A stretch of 64,000 nucleotides of DNA from Methylomusa anaerophila (GTDB taxonomy: Bacteria; Bacillota; Negativicutes; Sporomusales; Sporomusaceae). The position numbers and the translations under genes were made by a program. The stretch covers positions 1,291,001 to 1,355,000 of the forward strand of contig NZ_AP018449.1 in the NCBI RefSeq assembly GCF_003966895.1. The letters run 5' to 3'. Below the pieces are notes generated by a model. That model saw only the letters and a list, made by a program, of their open reading frames with translations, had not been told where the DNA came from and did not search any database. Below, piece by piece: positions 36,040 to 43,409 of this stretch (its first letter is position 1; every line of letters starts with the position of its first letter).

Positions 36040-36901
36040 TTTTTACCTCCTCCCCGCCTTGCCGGTCCGTCATGGACTTCAATTCAGCCATAGCCTGTTC
36101 ATCGGTAAGCCAATCTCTCAATTTAAGGCCAAGCTTTTCTTCCAAAGACAATTTGATCTTCCAAAGGGCCGGTACCCCCGGCCTTAAGTTTTCCTGCGCC
36201 CACATATGCCGGATAACTTCACCGGCCAGGCCGGCCTTGGCGATCCGGCCGTCCTGTAACAAAACAATCTGATCGGCATAGGGGAGAACTCTGTCCAAAT
36301 GATGCTCCACGGCGATAATGGTTTTACCTTGCTTATTCAAAGCAGCCAGTAATTCATAAATACCGGCTGCCCCCTCCGGATCAAGGGCGGACGCCGGTTC
36401 ATCCAGCACCAGAATATCCGGCGCCAGGGCCAGAACCGAAGCAATGACCAGCCGCTGTTTCTGACCCCCTGACAGGTCGGTTACCGGGCAGCTTTGCCTC
36501 CCGTTCAAACCGACCATTGCCAGCGCCTGGTCTATCCGTTCATCCATCTCCCGCCGGGAGAGACCGACGGTCTCCAAACTGAAGGCCACCTCTTCCGCCA
36601 CCGTCATCGCCACCATCTGGCTTTCATAGTCCGCCAGCACGGTGCCTACCTGGGAAGCCAGCTCGCCCATACCGCTGTCGGCCGTATTTATCCCGCCAAC
36701 CCGGACACAGCCCGCCTGCCTGCCGCCAAAATAGTGGGGTATGACGCCGGCGACAGCCAGCGCCAACGTCGTTTTGCCGGCGCCGCTGGGCCCGGTAATC
36801 ACCGTAAAGGTTCCCCGTGGAATAGTAAGGTTTATATCATTTAGAATCACCCCGGATTCCGGGTACGCATACGCAAAACCAGCAAATTCAACAGCAAACA
36901 C
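36032..36901 (-). CDS. ECF transporter ATP-binding protein (289 aa)
   Basis: This is the first ECF ATPase. Walker A GPSGAGKTTL (about residues 38-47), signature LSGGQKQRL, Walker B ILVLDEPASALDP and the H-loop VEHHLD are present. The start is GTG, with GGAGGAG inside the last codons of the upstream S-component stub. It heads the surviving A-A'-T module behind a T-box leader. Coupling to the lost S gene shows that the cassette once began there. Confidence 0.93.
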   Translation of the reverse strand: MFAVEFAGFAYAYPESGVILNDINLTIPRGTFTVITGPSGAGKTTLALAVAGVIPHYFGGRQAGCVRVGGINTADSGMGELASQVGTVLADYESQMVAMTVAEEVAFSLETVGLSRREMDERIDQALAMVGLNGRQSCPVTDLSGGQKQRLVIASVLALAPDILVLDEPASALDPEGAAGIYELLAALNKQGKTIIAVEHHLDRVLPYADQIVLLQDGRIAKAGLAGEVIRHMWAQENLRPGVPALWKIKLSLEEKLGLKLRDWLTDEQAMAELKSMTDRQGGEEVKSA

Positions 36902-36904
36902 GGA

Positions 36905-36985
36905 CTACTCCTCCTTGTGTCCAAACAGCTTTTGCGCCGGGAAATAGAGCACTTGGGTAATTATGGCGTTAATGACGGCCAATGG
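36905..36985 (-). pseudogene. ECF S-component stub (C-terminal end only)
   Basis: Between the T-box terminator and the first ECF ATPase the frame reads AVINAIITQVLYFPAQKLFG followed by HKEE and a stop, four bases before the ATPase GTG. This has the look of the last membrane helix and tail of an S component. The frame is closed by a stop at 36986-36988, and an ATG at 36996 leads only to an 11-residue peptide in another frame. The rest of the gene (normally about 170-200 residues) is gone. The substrate was probably tryptophan, judging from the leader. Confidence 0.65.
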
Positions 36986-37032
36986 TTAGTTAACATTTAT
37001 ATTTCCGGGAAATATTAGTAAGTAAAATAATT

Positions 37033-37070
37033 ACAAAAACCCCTCATCCCTGAAGTAGGGACGAGGGGTT
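37033..37070 (-). terminator. T-box leader terminator
   Basis: AACCCCTCGTCCC and GGGATGAGGGGTT form a strong stem followed by TTTTT on the minus strand, directly after the T-box sequence. Confidence 0.88.
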
Positions 37071-37380
37071 AACCCGCGGTGCCACCCTATATGACCGACA
37101 ACATATCGGTCCGGCTTGGTCAAAGTATAGGACAATACAGAAACATTGCCCGATACCCGCTTCCCGTTAACGGCGGAAGAAACCGGCAGCGCCTACCCCG
37201 GAACTCCGGATCGGACTGCATCTCCCAGGCCCATTCGACATGCTGAAAGGCGCCAAACTCCCACTGCCATTGGCTCGCTGCGGCTCTCCGGCCATGTGTA
37301 CTCTTCCTGGTCATTGATGATGGTATATGTAGATGTACTCGTATCGAGTATATCAAAGGACATAACCGTCTGTCAACATA
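37033..37380 (-). promoter_or_regulatory. T-box riboswitch, probable tryptophan specifier
   Basis: The minus strand holds the invariant T-box AGGGTGGCACCGCG (37075-37088) followed by the terminator. Upstream lies a promoter TTGACA with TATACT 18 bp on (37376-37353). Stem I features are present, and the likely specifier loop reads GTCGAATGGGCC with TGG at 37231-37233, i.e. tryptophan. Uncharged tRNA should allow read-through into the ECF genes. The specifier call rests on alignment by eye. Confidence 0.85.
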
Positions 37381-37513
37381 CACCAGGAAATTTACATTCT
37401 ACCCTTATCTCTCTTATTTCCACGCCATTTATATGACGCTGCTTGGCGGTTCCCTTCTGTCCGCTGCGATTAAATAATCCTTACCCCTATATGCTTTCTT
37501 GCCTGCGATTGTA

Positions 37514-37993
37514 CTATTCACCGGTTATCTCAACCGCCTGCAATCCCTCGTTATCGTCGGCAAAAACAACCCGCCCCCGGATCTTTTCGCCGGCCAGAAT
37601 CTTGGGCAGCCAGTATATATCGCCCGCCCACATCTCTTTATAAGGAATATCCTTTACCGAATACCAACCCGTCAGCATTTCTTCCGTCTCCCGCGGTTCT
37701 CCCCGCCAACGCCTCACCAGGAAAATATCCACATCATGATCAAAATCCCGGTTGGCCGGAAATACGAACAGGAGCTTTCCCGCGTACTCCAAATCCTCTT
37801 CCAGCGCCGTAAGCCCGCATTCCTCCCTAAGTTCCCGAACCGCCGCAGCCCTGACGCTCTCACCGGCTTCCAGCTTACCGCCAAAACCGTTGTATTTGCC
37901 CCGCCCGAAGCCCCGTTTCTTCATACCCAGCAATATTTGTTTTATTGAATTGCCTTCGGTTTGTACCGGCAGGCATAATGTTGATGAATACAT
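37514..37993 (-). CDS. NUDIX hydrolase, MTH1-like (159 aa)
   Basis: This is a nucleotide-sanitising pyrophosphatase resembling MTH1 (8-oxo-dGTPase). The NUDIX box GGKLEAGESVRAAAVRELRE (about residues 38-57, continuing ECG) is complete. The flanking GMKKRGFGRGKYNGFGG, EMWAGDIYWLP and the aromatic SVKDIPYKEMW are characteristic of MTH1. ATG at 37993 follows AAGGAGAGTCGT; the frame extends 28 codons upstream without a site. It would remove oxidised nucleotides in an oxygen-sensitive cell. Confidence 0.87.
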   Translation of the reverse strand: MYSSTLCLPVQTEGNSIKQILLGMKKRGFGRGKYNGFGGKLEAGESVRAAAVRELREECGLTALEEDLEYAGKLLFVFPANRDFDHDVDIFLVRRWRGEPRETEEMLTGWYSVKDIPYKEMWAGDIYWLPKILAGEKIRGRVVFADDNEGLQAVEITGE

Positions 37994-38135
37994 ACGACTC
38001 TCCTTAAAAGCTCTAACTTGATTATAGAATGCCCTATTCTTTGGTATATCCCTGTATACTGCTCTTTCATGTTTCATTATACCACAATCGCAATTGCCGA
38101 ATACAAACTGCTTTCACTTCGTTTTGGCCGATCTA

Positions 38136-38501
38136 TTACTCGGAATTTGGACAAGAAGTTTTGGAGGCAGATGACTCGGCTTCACTTATATAATTGAGCC
38201 CCCATTGGCATAAGGTTGCCAAAATGGGTAAAAGGCTCTTGCCGGCGTCGGTAAGGGAATACTCTACTTTAGGCGGTATCTGAGTATAGATGAACCGTTT
38301 GACTAAACCGCTTCCCTCCAGCTCTCTAAGCTGTTGCGTCAGCATTTTTTGCGTAATGTGGGGTAATGCTCGCCTTAGCTCGCTAAATCGCAAGGTATTT
38401 TCCCCCAAATACCAGAGGATAAGCGATTTCCATTTTCCGCCGATGAGAGCTAACGTTAATTCCATCGAACACTGATATTCGGTATTCTTAAATTTGATCA
38501 C
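38136..38501 (-). CDS. HxlR-family transcriptional regulator (121 aa)
   Basis: This winged helix-turn-helix regulator of the HxlR family has the signature start with the pair YQCSMELTLALIGGKWKSLI (about residues 8-27), a single N-terminal Cys (Cys10), the recognition helix ALPHITQKMLTQQLRELEGSGLV and wing KVEYSLTDAG. Members often sense thiol-reactive electrophiles through this Cys. It is divergent from the LUD/Old Yellow Enzyme pair, with a palindromic site between them. Confidence 0.88.
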   Translation of the reverse strand: MIKFKNTEYQCSMELTLALIGGKWKSLILWYLGENTLRFSELRRALPHITQKMLTQQLRELEGSGLVKRFIYTQIPPKVEYSLTDAGKSLLPILATLCQWGLNYISEAESSASKTSCPNSE

Positions 38502-38562
38502 TTCTTGTCCCTTCCTTATGCCTTAGTTAATCAAAATTAATTCTGCGGCAGTATATAAATTG

Positions 38563-38588
38563 GTACTATGGCACTAATAAGTGCGTAC
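38563..38588. promoter_or_regulatory. Putative HxlR operator
   Basis: GTAC-TATG-GCACTAATAAGTGC-GTAC contains a near-perfect inverted repeat (GCACT, AGTGC) flanked by GTAC on both sides. It abuts the -35 of the LUD promoter. Confidence 0.55.
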
Positions 38589-38617
38589 TTGATAATTTTT
38601 ATACTAATATCTATTAT
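38589..38617 (+). promoter_or_regulatory. Promoter of the LUD/OYE genes
   Basis: TTGATA at 38589-38594 and TATTAT at 38612-38617, 17 bp apart. Confidence 0.65.
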
Positions 38618-38703
38618 TATAGCATAGAAAATCATTTCCCAGGGATTAGAAGAGTGATTTCCATGCAAGTCAACCAGATCGTAAATTGGGGAGGATGAGG
38701 AGA

Positions 38704-39345
38704 ATGAACGAATTTATCAAATGGCACTACGACACTATCGGTGAAAAACTGGTTAATGCTCTGACCAAGAACAACTTTACCGCCACTTATGTTTCCACCC
38801 GCCAGGAAGCCATTGATAAACTGCTTGGGCTTATTCCGGCGAATGCCTCCATCGGCTTCGGCGGCTCGGTGACATTAGACGAACTTGGCGTGATTGCAAA
38901 GCTGGAACAACGTGGCAACCCGGTCCTTAATCATACCAAGCCGGGACTTAGCCCCCAGGAAATGAAGGCCATCCGGCGGCAACAACTATTGGCGGATGTA
39001 TATCTCACCGGCACCAATGCCGTTACGTTGGACGGCAAGCTTGTGAATGTCGACGCCGTCGGCAACCGCGTCGGCGCTATGCTTTACGGCCCGGACAAGG
39101 TTTTTATAGTCGTGGGCATTAATAAAATCGTGAAAGACGTTACGGAAGCGGAAAACCGGGTGCGACTGTGGGCCTCACCGCCGAACAACAAGCGTTTGGG
39201 TTATCCCAATCCCTGTGTTCAAACGGGAGTGTGCGTGGATTGCCAGGGTCCGACCCGGATCTGCAATATCACTACGATAATGCACAAACGCCCGCGAATG
39301 ACTGATGTGCATGTTATTGTTGTCGGTGAAGAACTTGGTCTATAA
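38704..39345 (+). CDS. LUD-domain protein (lactate utilisation family, 213 aa)
   Basis: The LUD (DUF162) domain is shared with LutC and LutB of lactate oxidation. The sequence shows the nucleotide-like-binding fold GFGGSVTLDELG (about residues 52-63), YLTGTNAVTLDGKLVNVDAVGNRV and ASPPNNKRLG. Three or four cysteines lie near the C-terminus (CVQTGVCVDCQGPTRIC), which could hold metal. Alone, without LutA/B, it is probably not a lactate dehydrogenase component; the locus (HxlR and OYE) points to redox stress. GGGGAGG lies 9 nt before the ATG. Confidence 0.85.
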   Translation: MNEFIKWHYDTIGEKLVNALTKNNFTATYVSTRQEAIDKLLGLIPANASIGFGGSVTLDELGVIAKLEQRGNPVLNHTKPGLSPQEMKAIRRQQLLADVYLTGTNAVTLDGKLVNVDAVGNRVGAMLYGPDKVFIVVGINKIVKDVTEAENRVRLWASPPNNKRLGYPNPCVQTGVCVDCQGPTRICNITTIMHKRPRMTDVHVIVVGEELGL

Positions 39346-39399
39346 AGAGCGGAAGGCCGATTACAATGCCATGCATTAAGTAGGAGGCAAATGTGAAAT

Positions 39400-40425
39400 A
39401 TGAAAACCTTGTTTGATGAAACAACAATAAATAATATAAACAATATAAACAATATGAAATTGCAAAACCGAATAATACGTTCGGCTACTTGGGAAGGCAT
39501 GGCCGACAGCGCCGGGCGATTGACAAACCGGCTGATTAAAGTGTATGAAACACTGGCCAACGGCGGCGTGGGTTTAATTATTACCGGGGGGACTTATTTC
39601 ACGAAAGATTCCACTACTTTACCGGGAATGGCGGGTATTTATGAGGATTCATTGCTTCAGGACTATGAAAAATTTACGGACATGGTCCATAGCAGCGGCT
39701 GCCCTATTATCCTGCAGCTTGCCTACGCTGGCAAAAATGGCGACATGTGGCTGCCATCATCTCCTTCGCACAACGACATAAAATCAATAGTGAAGGCATT
39801 CGGCGAAGGTGCCGCCAGAGCAAAATTGTCGGGTTTTGACGGAGTGCAAATACATGCGGCCCACGGGTATTTTTTGAGTCAGTTTCTCAGCCGGCAAAAT
39901 AATACGCGCCAGGATGAATATGGCGGCATTATCGAAAATCGGGCCAGAATACTTTTGGAAATATATGATGAAATCAGGAACCGGACGGGGAGTAATTTTA
40001 GTATCTTTATTAAAATCAACGGGACCGATGCTTTCGATGAAACAGAGGGAGTTAATGCTTGCAGCTACGCCTGTAGGCAATTGGCCGCTAGGGGAATTGA
40101 TGCCATTGAGATAAGCGGGGGTGCTGATGAAATAAAGAAAAGCCTGGATAACCCTCATAAAGAATCAATTTTCAGAGATTATGCGGCGCGTATTGCCGAA
40201 GAGGTACGGGTGCCTGTCATATTAGTCGGACACAATCGAACTCCCTCGGTTATGGAAAAGATATTGAATACCTCCGCTATCGAATATTTTGCCCTCTCGC
40301 GGCCATTGCTCAGGGAACCGAATCTGGTGAATGACTGGAAAAATAATAGAAACAAAAAGGCTGAATGCATTTCCTGCAATGCGTGCTTTAAGCCGGACGG
40401 CAACATCTGCGTGTTTGGACCCTAG
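39400..40425 (+). CDS. Old Yellow Enzyme-like NADH:flavin oxidoreductase (341 aa)
   Basis: This is an FMN-dependent TIM-barrel reductase. Visible are RIIRSATWEGMAD, GGTYFT, ILQLAYAGK, HAAHGYFLSQFLS, the barrel strand FIKINGTD and GGADE, and a C-terminal cysteine motif CISCNACF that might be a vestige of an Fe-S site of the 2,4-dienoyl-CoA reductase group. Likely substrates are electrophilic alkenes or nitro compounds. Near the N-terminus is a microrepeat NINNINN. It follows the LUD gene by 54 bp. Confidence 0.85.
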   Translation: MKTLFDETTINNINNINNMKLQNRIIRSATWEGMADSAGRLTNRLIKVYETLANGGVGLIITGGTYFTKDSTTLPGMAGIYEDSLLQDYEKFTDMVHSSGCPIILQLAYAGKNGDMWLPSSPSHNDIKSIVKAFGEGAARAKLSGFDGVQIHAAHGYFLSQFLSRQNNTRQDEYGGIIENRARILLEIYDEIRNRTGSNFSIFIKINGTDAFDETEGVNACSYACRQLAARGIDAIEISGGADEIKKSLDNPHKESIFRDYAARIAEEVRVPVILVGHNRTPSVMEKILNTSAIEYFALSRPLLREPNLVNDWKNNRNKKAECISCNACFKPDGNICVFGP

Positions 40426-40426
40426 A

Positions 40427-40452
40427 GACAGGGGACGGTACTGCCGACAACT
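40427..40452. repeat. Family A half unit after the OYE gene
   Basis: GAGACAGGGGACGGTACTGC immediately follows the OYE stop codon, a typical REP position. Confidence 0.55.
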
Positions 40453-40516
40453 TAGGACTTAGGAAACACAGTCTGTTAATAGTTGGGTATACCATCAGCC
40501 TTGGCATTTAGAAGCT

Positions 40517-41263
40517 TTATAACACGGTGTAGCTTAGTTCAAGACTTTTATCATTTAAAATGACCAGCCGATCAATAATAGTGTTAAACAGCCATTCCCC
40601 CGACCACGTTTTATTATTTAAATGTTTATTTTCTTTAACCCAGCCAGGGATCAAGATTAAAGGAATAGGAATAGGAATAGGCGGTAAGCCGTAAAGCCTG
40701 GCTGTAAAAGCCGCAACTAATGCGCCGATGTTGCGCTTTATTTTTATTTTTTCAATTGAATTATGATAGGGATCGATGCAAAAATCCGGGTTGGAGGTCA
40801 AATTGTACTCGCGGCAAACGAACGGACGGAATTCGTAAATACTACAGATATTACTTTCTAAAAACGGACAGCTAATTTTTAAGTTAAAATAATCCTGGTC
40901 AATATTTTTATTAACAGTTGGATTATTGCCCCTGGTAAAAAGCCTTTTCTTATTCATAATATGTAATGCTGATTGGAACCGTTTATTAACGGCGGTCTGC
41001 TTTTCCCGGGGTAAATTTTGAATCAAATCATTCAGATAAAAAGCCTCGGAAATTGAAATAGGAATTAACTGGTTGCAGCAAACGCTGCAACCTTTTTGAC
41101 AGGTTGTTTTAGTAAGTTTAAGCTCAATTTCAATAAAGCAATCAAACAGTTTGAACAATGCTGGCATAAGATCGGTTAAGCTGATATCATGATCAGGAAT
41201 GTCCAGCTTTATGAATTGAAACAAAAAATCATTCTGTTTAATACAAATATTAAATTGCTTCAT
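40517..41263 (-). CDS. YkgJ-family cysteine cluster protein (248 aa)
   Basis: This is a larger YkgJ-type protein. The N-terminal cluster CQKGCSVCCNQ (about residues 55-65) and CPFLESNICSIYEFRPFVCREY (about 130-152) give the eight-Cys pattern predicted to bind an Fe-S cluster or zinc. The C-terminal part has a Pro/Ile-rich segment (LPPIPIPIPLILIPG) of unknown meaning. Start 41263 has AGGAG 9 nt upstream. It is not close in length to the other YkgJ at 6590 and probably has another role. Function unknown. Confidence 0.75.
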   Translation of the reverse strand: MKQFNICIKQNDFLFQFIKLDIPDHDISLTDLMPALFKLFDCFIEIELKLTKTTCQKGCSVCCNQLIPISISEAFYLNDLIQNLPREKQTAVNKRFQSALHIMNKKRLFTRGNNPTVNKNIDQDYFNLKISCPFLESNICSIYEFRPFVCREYNLTSNPDFCIDPYHNSIEKIKIKRNIGALVAAFTARLYGLPPIPIPIPLILIPGWVKENKHLNNKTWSGEWLFNTIIDRLVILNDKSLELSYTVL

Positions 41264-41351
41264 TTGAATATTCTCCTGTTTGGTAAATAAGCGCCTTACC
41301 TTTGTTTGTCCCTTTCGCAATCCATTACGATTGGCCCAGTCCTATAGGAAA

Positions 41352-41452
41352 CGCATTAAAGAATTGACATCCGGGTATTAGGATAAGCTGAAGTTAAGTG
41401 ATAGCCTCGAAACGTTCCTAATACCCGGATATAATTTCAATTCTTTAATGCG
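41352..41452. repeat. Family B palindrome, copy 3
   Basis: CGCATTAAAGAATTGACATC at the left and its complement at the right (with a small bulge) form the longest arms of the three copies, about 30 bp. It lies between the YkgJ and beta-helix genes, inverted relative to copies 1 and 2 judging from flanking bases. Confidence 0.88.
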
Positions 41453-41494
41453 GCATATATAGATTTGCAAGCTGGCCGGCATCAGGAAATTTTA

Positions 41495-42817
41495 TCAGTT
41501 CGTAATATAAACACGGCCAGGATCAGAGGTGACAAGGGGGCGGGCAATACTGCTGCTAATCGATGGAGAAACAATCGAGGTTTGCAAAACGGATGCACTC
41601 AGCGAATTATATACGTAAAAAGCGGCGGTTACTTTTGGTACTGGGCGGGTATCTCTTATTATGGAATTTTTTATCTGAGCATTCCCAATCTGACCTTTAC
41701 TGCCGGTTATTGCATAGACGGCGACAGCCGCACCGTTAGTTTGCATCGGGGAGCCGCCGGTATTGGAATTATTTATTTCCAGATTGCTGGCGACAATATT
41801 AAAGGAACGGTAATCATGGTTTTGAATGGCTAACCCGTTTCGAACGTTGGAGGTCCACTTGGAACCGGTGATCTGCAAATTGCCGGGAACAATAGCGTCT
41901 TCGCTGGAGACCAACATACCCCTGTCACTGCCGGAATCCATGTGATTGTAAATGGCAATGCTTACGGGAGTTGCTGAACCATTAAGCTTAGCAAGGCAGA
42001 CATAAATGCCTGCACCCTCGTTATTGGTGGTATAGGGGCTACTGATTGTTATATTTTGCACAATGTCGGTTTTAATGTTTGGTTCGATATTAATTCCCGC
42101 AGCTGGAAATTTTCCATTGGTGTTGCTTACTTGCGGATTAATAATCTGGATGTTCTGGCCGTTAACCAACGTTATACCCTGACGGCGGTTATTGTCGGCA
42201 ATGACATTAATCAGCTGGCAATGCTGGTTGGCAGCTCCCGTTGAACCGGTACCGAGATAGACTCCATCGCCCCAGCAGTCTTTGACAGTTGTATTCTTAA
42301 CGACAACATCATACGAACTGAGAATGCTAATTCCCATGCCCCATTCGCCATCCGTCCCGGCATGTTCTTTCCGGTCACCCACTATTGTTCCGCCAACGAT
42401 ATCGGCATTGCTGATACTATTGGCCGTTATCACAGCGTAGGTAGAAGCGTTATTGGGAATTGCCTTCAGAACCGTGCCGGAAGTCATTTGCAGAATTACG
42501 TTGCTTTTGAGTTTGATTGATTTTATCGCATTAATCATGTATGTGCCGTCAGGTATTGCCACAACTCCCCCGGAAGCCGGCAGAGCGTCTATGGCGGCTT
42601 GAATGGCGGCGGTATCATCGGCGGCGCCGTTTCCTTTCGCTCCGTAATTTTTGACGTCTAATGTGGCAGCTTCGGCTTTATTGCCAGCGATGGAAAAGAT
42701 CCCCAGGATATGGAATTTACTCTCTTCCAGACCAAGCCCCTGCAGGCATAAAATAAGCAACAACCCTGTAAGCCGGCGCAGGCCGGTCCAATAATAGCGA
42801 TTTTTTATAATTATCAA
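41495..42817 (-). CDS. Secreted right-handed beta-helix protein (pectate lyase_3/GH28-like, 440 aa)
   Basis: A signal peptide (RRLTGLLLILCLQGL) precedes VKNYGAKGNGAADDTAAIQA, the strongly conserved start of the pectate-lyase-superfamily (Pectate_lyase_3) fold. About ten parallel beta-helix coils follow, with Asn/Thr-rich ladders (NTTVKDCWGDGVYLGTG). The catalytic residues of a polygalacturonase or epimerase are not obvious. It may act on an envelope or extracellular polysaccharide. Start is TTG at 42817 with GGAGGAATAAACA upstream. It stands alone. Confidence 0.82.
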   Translation of the reverse strand: MIIIKNRYYWTGLRRLTGLLLILCLQGLGLEESKFHILGIFSIAGNKAEAATLDVKNYGAKGNGAADDTAAIQAAIDALPASGGVVAIPDGTYMINAIKSIKLKSNVILQMTSGTVLKAIPNNASTYAVITANSISNADIVGGTIVGDRKEHAGTDGEWGMGISILSSYDVVVKNTTVKDCWGDGVYLGTGSTGAANQHCQLINVIADNNRRQGITLVNGQNIQIINPQVSNTNGKFPAAGINIEPNIKTDIVQNITISSPYTTNNEGAGIYVCLAKLNGSATPVSIAIYNHMDSGSDRGMLVSSEDAIVPGNLQITGSKWTSNVRNGLAIQNHDYRSFNIVASNLEINNSNTGGSPMQTNGAAVAVYAITGSKGQIGNAQIKNSIIRDTRPVPKVTAAFYVYNSLSASVLQTSIVSPSISSSIARPLVTSDPGRVYITN

Positions 42818-43087
42818 TGTTTATTCCTCCTCCATTTTATTTTAAAAATACCAAAGCTCCTTCATCACTCGGAAAATAAAATTATTAGGTTAATTATGCA
42901 TTATTTATATTAAAAAATATGTAAAAATATATAATTTATTTGGTGTAAATTTAATATTTTTGGATAAAATGGGATAAAAGTGAATATCCAGTAATATTAA
43001 AATAATTAGTTATTGCCATGGGATTATCCCTTCTTTCCGTATTTAAATCATTAATCCCGCAAACAATAACCGACGGGAGGTGATACT
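42818..43087. other. AT-rich intergenic region
   Basis: About 270 bp, strongly AT-rich between 42880 and 43010. No gene or repeat is seen. It should hold the promoter of the beta-helix gene (minus) and of the 41-aa protein (plus). Confidence 0.4.
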
Positions 43088-43213
43088 GTGGCTAAAAATA
43101 ACCCGAATGACTCGTTAGCGCAGAAAGTTGCTAAAAAACAAAATCAGAACCCCAAAAATAAGGATATTAGCGGTGATAAACATCTTGATGGCCCCAATCA
43201 TCCGTCAACCTGA
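43088..43213 (+). CDS. Small basic hypothetical protein (41 aa)
   Basis: GTG at 43088 is preceded by GGGAGGTGATACT, a near-perfect ribosome site, and the frame ends at a stop 5 nt before a terminator stem. The product is short, basic and hydrophilic (VAKKQNQNPKNKDISGDKHL). The composition resembles small spore proteins, but no family can be named. It has no signal or membrane segment. Confidence 0.6.
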   Translation: MAKNNPNDSLAQKVAKKQNQNPKNKDISGDKHLDGPNHPST

Positions 43214-43238
43214 AAGCAGCATAGGCTGCTTTTTTTAA
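43212..43238 (+). terminator. Terminator of the 41-aa gene
   Basis: AAAGCAGC and GCTGCTTT with loop ATAG, followed by TTTTTTT. Confidence 0.8.
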
Positions 43239-43281
43239 TTCCGCAGATAACCGCAAAAAGCGGATTGTTAATAACAAACCC

Positions 43282-43310
43282 GGAGTCAGGGAACCGTCCC
43301 TCGACTCTTG
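43282..43310. repeat. Family A unit, compact palindrome
   Basis: GAGTCAGGGAACCGTCCCTC followed by GACTC is a palindrome containing the reversed motif GAACCGTCCC. The GAGTC arms recur at 46452-46555. Confidence 0.65.
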
Positions 43311-43409
43311 GCAAAGCCGATGATAAAAATCCGCAGACGGGTACGTCTGCGGATGATAAATTGGGCAGATACAGCCATAAGCGCCTTACTATTGCCGGCT
43401 AGCGCGAAA

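Noticed and set aside
39418..39455. AATATAAAC microrepeat near the OYE start
   Set aside because: It is in-frame and encodes NINNINN, a harmless low-complexity stretch rather than a regulatory repeat.
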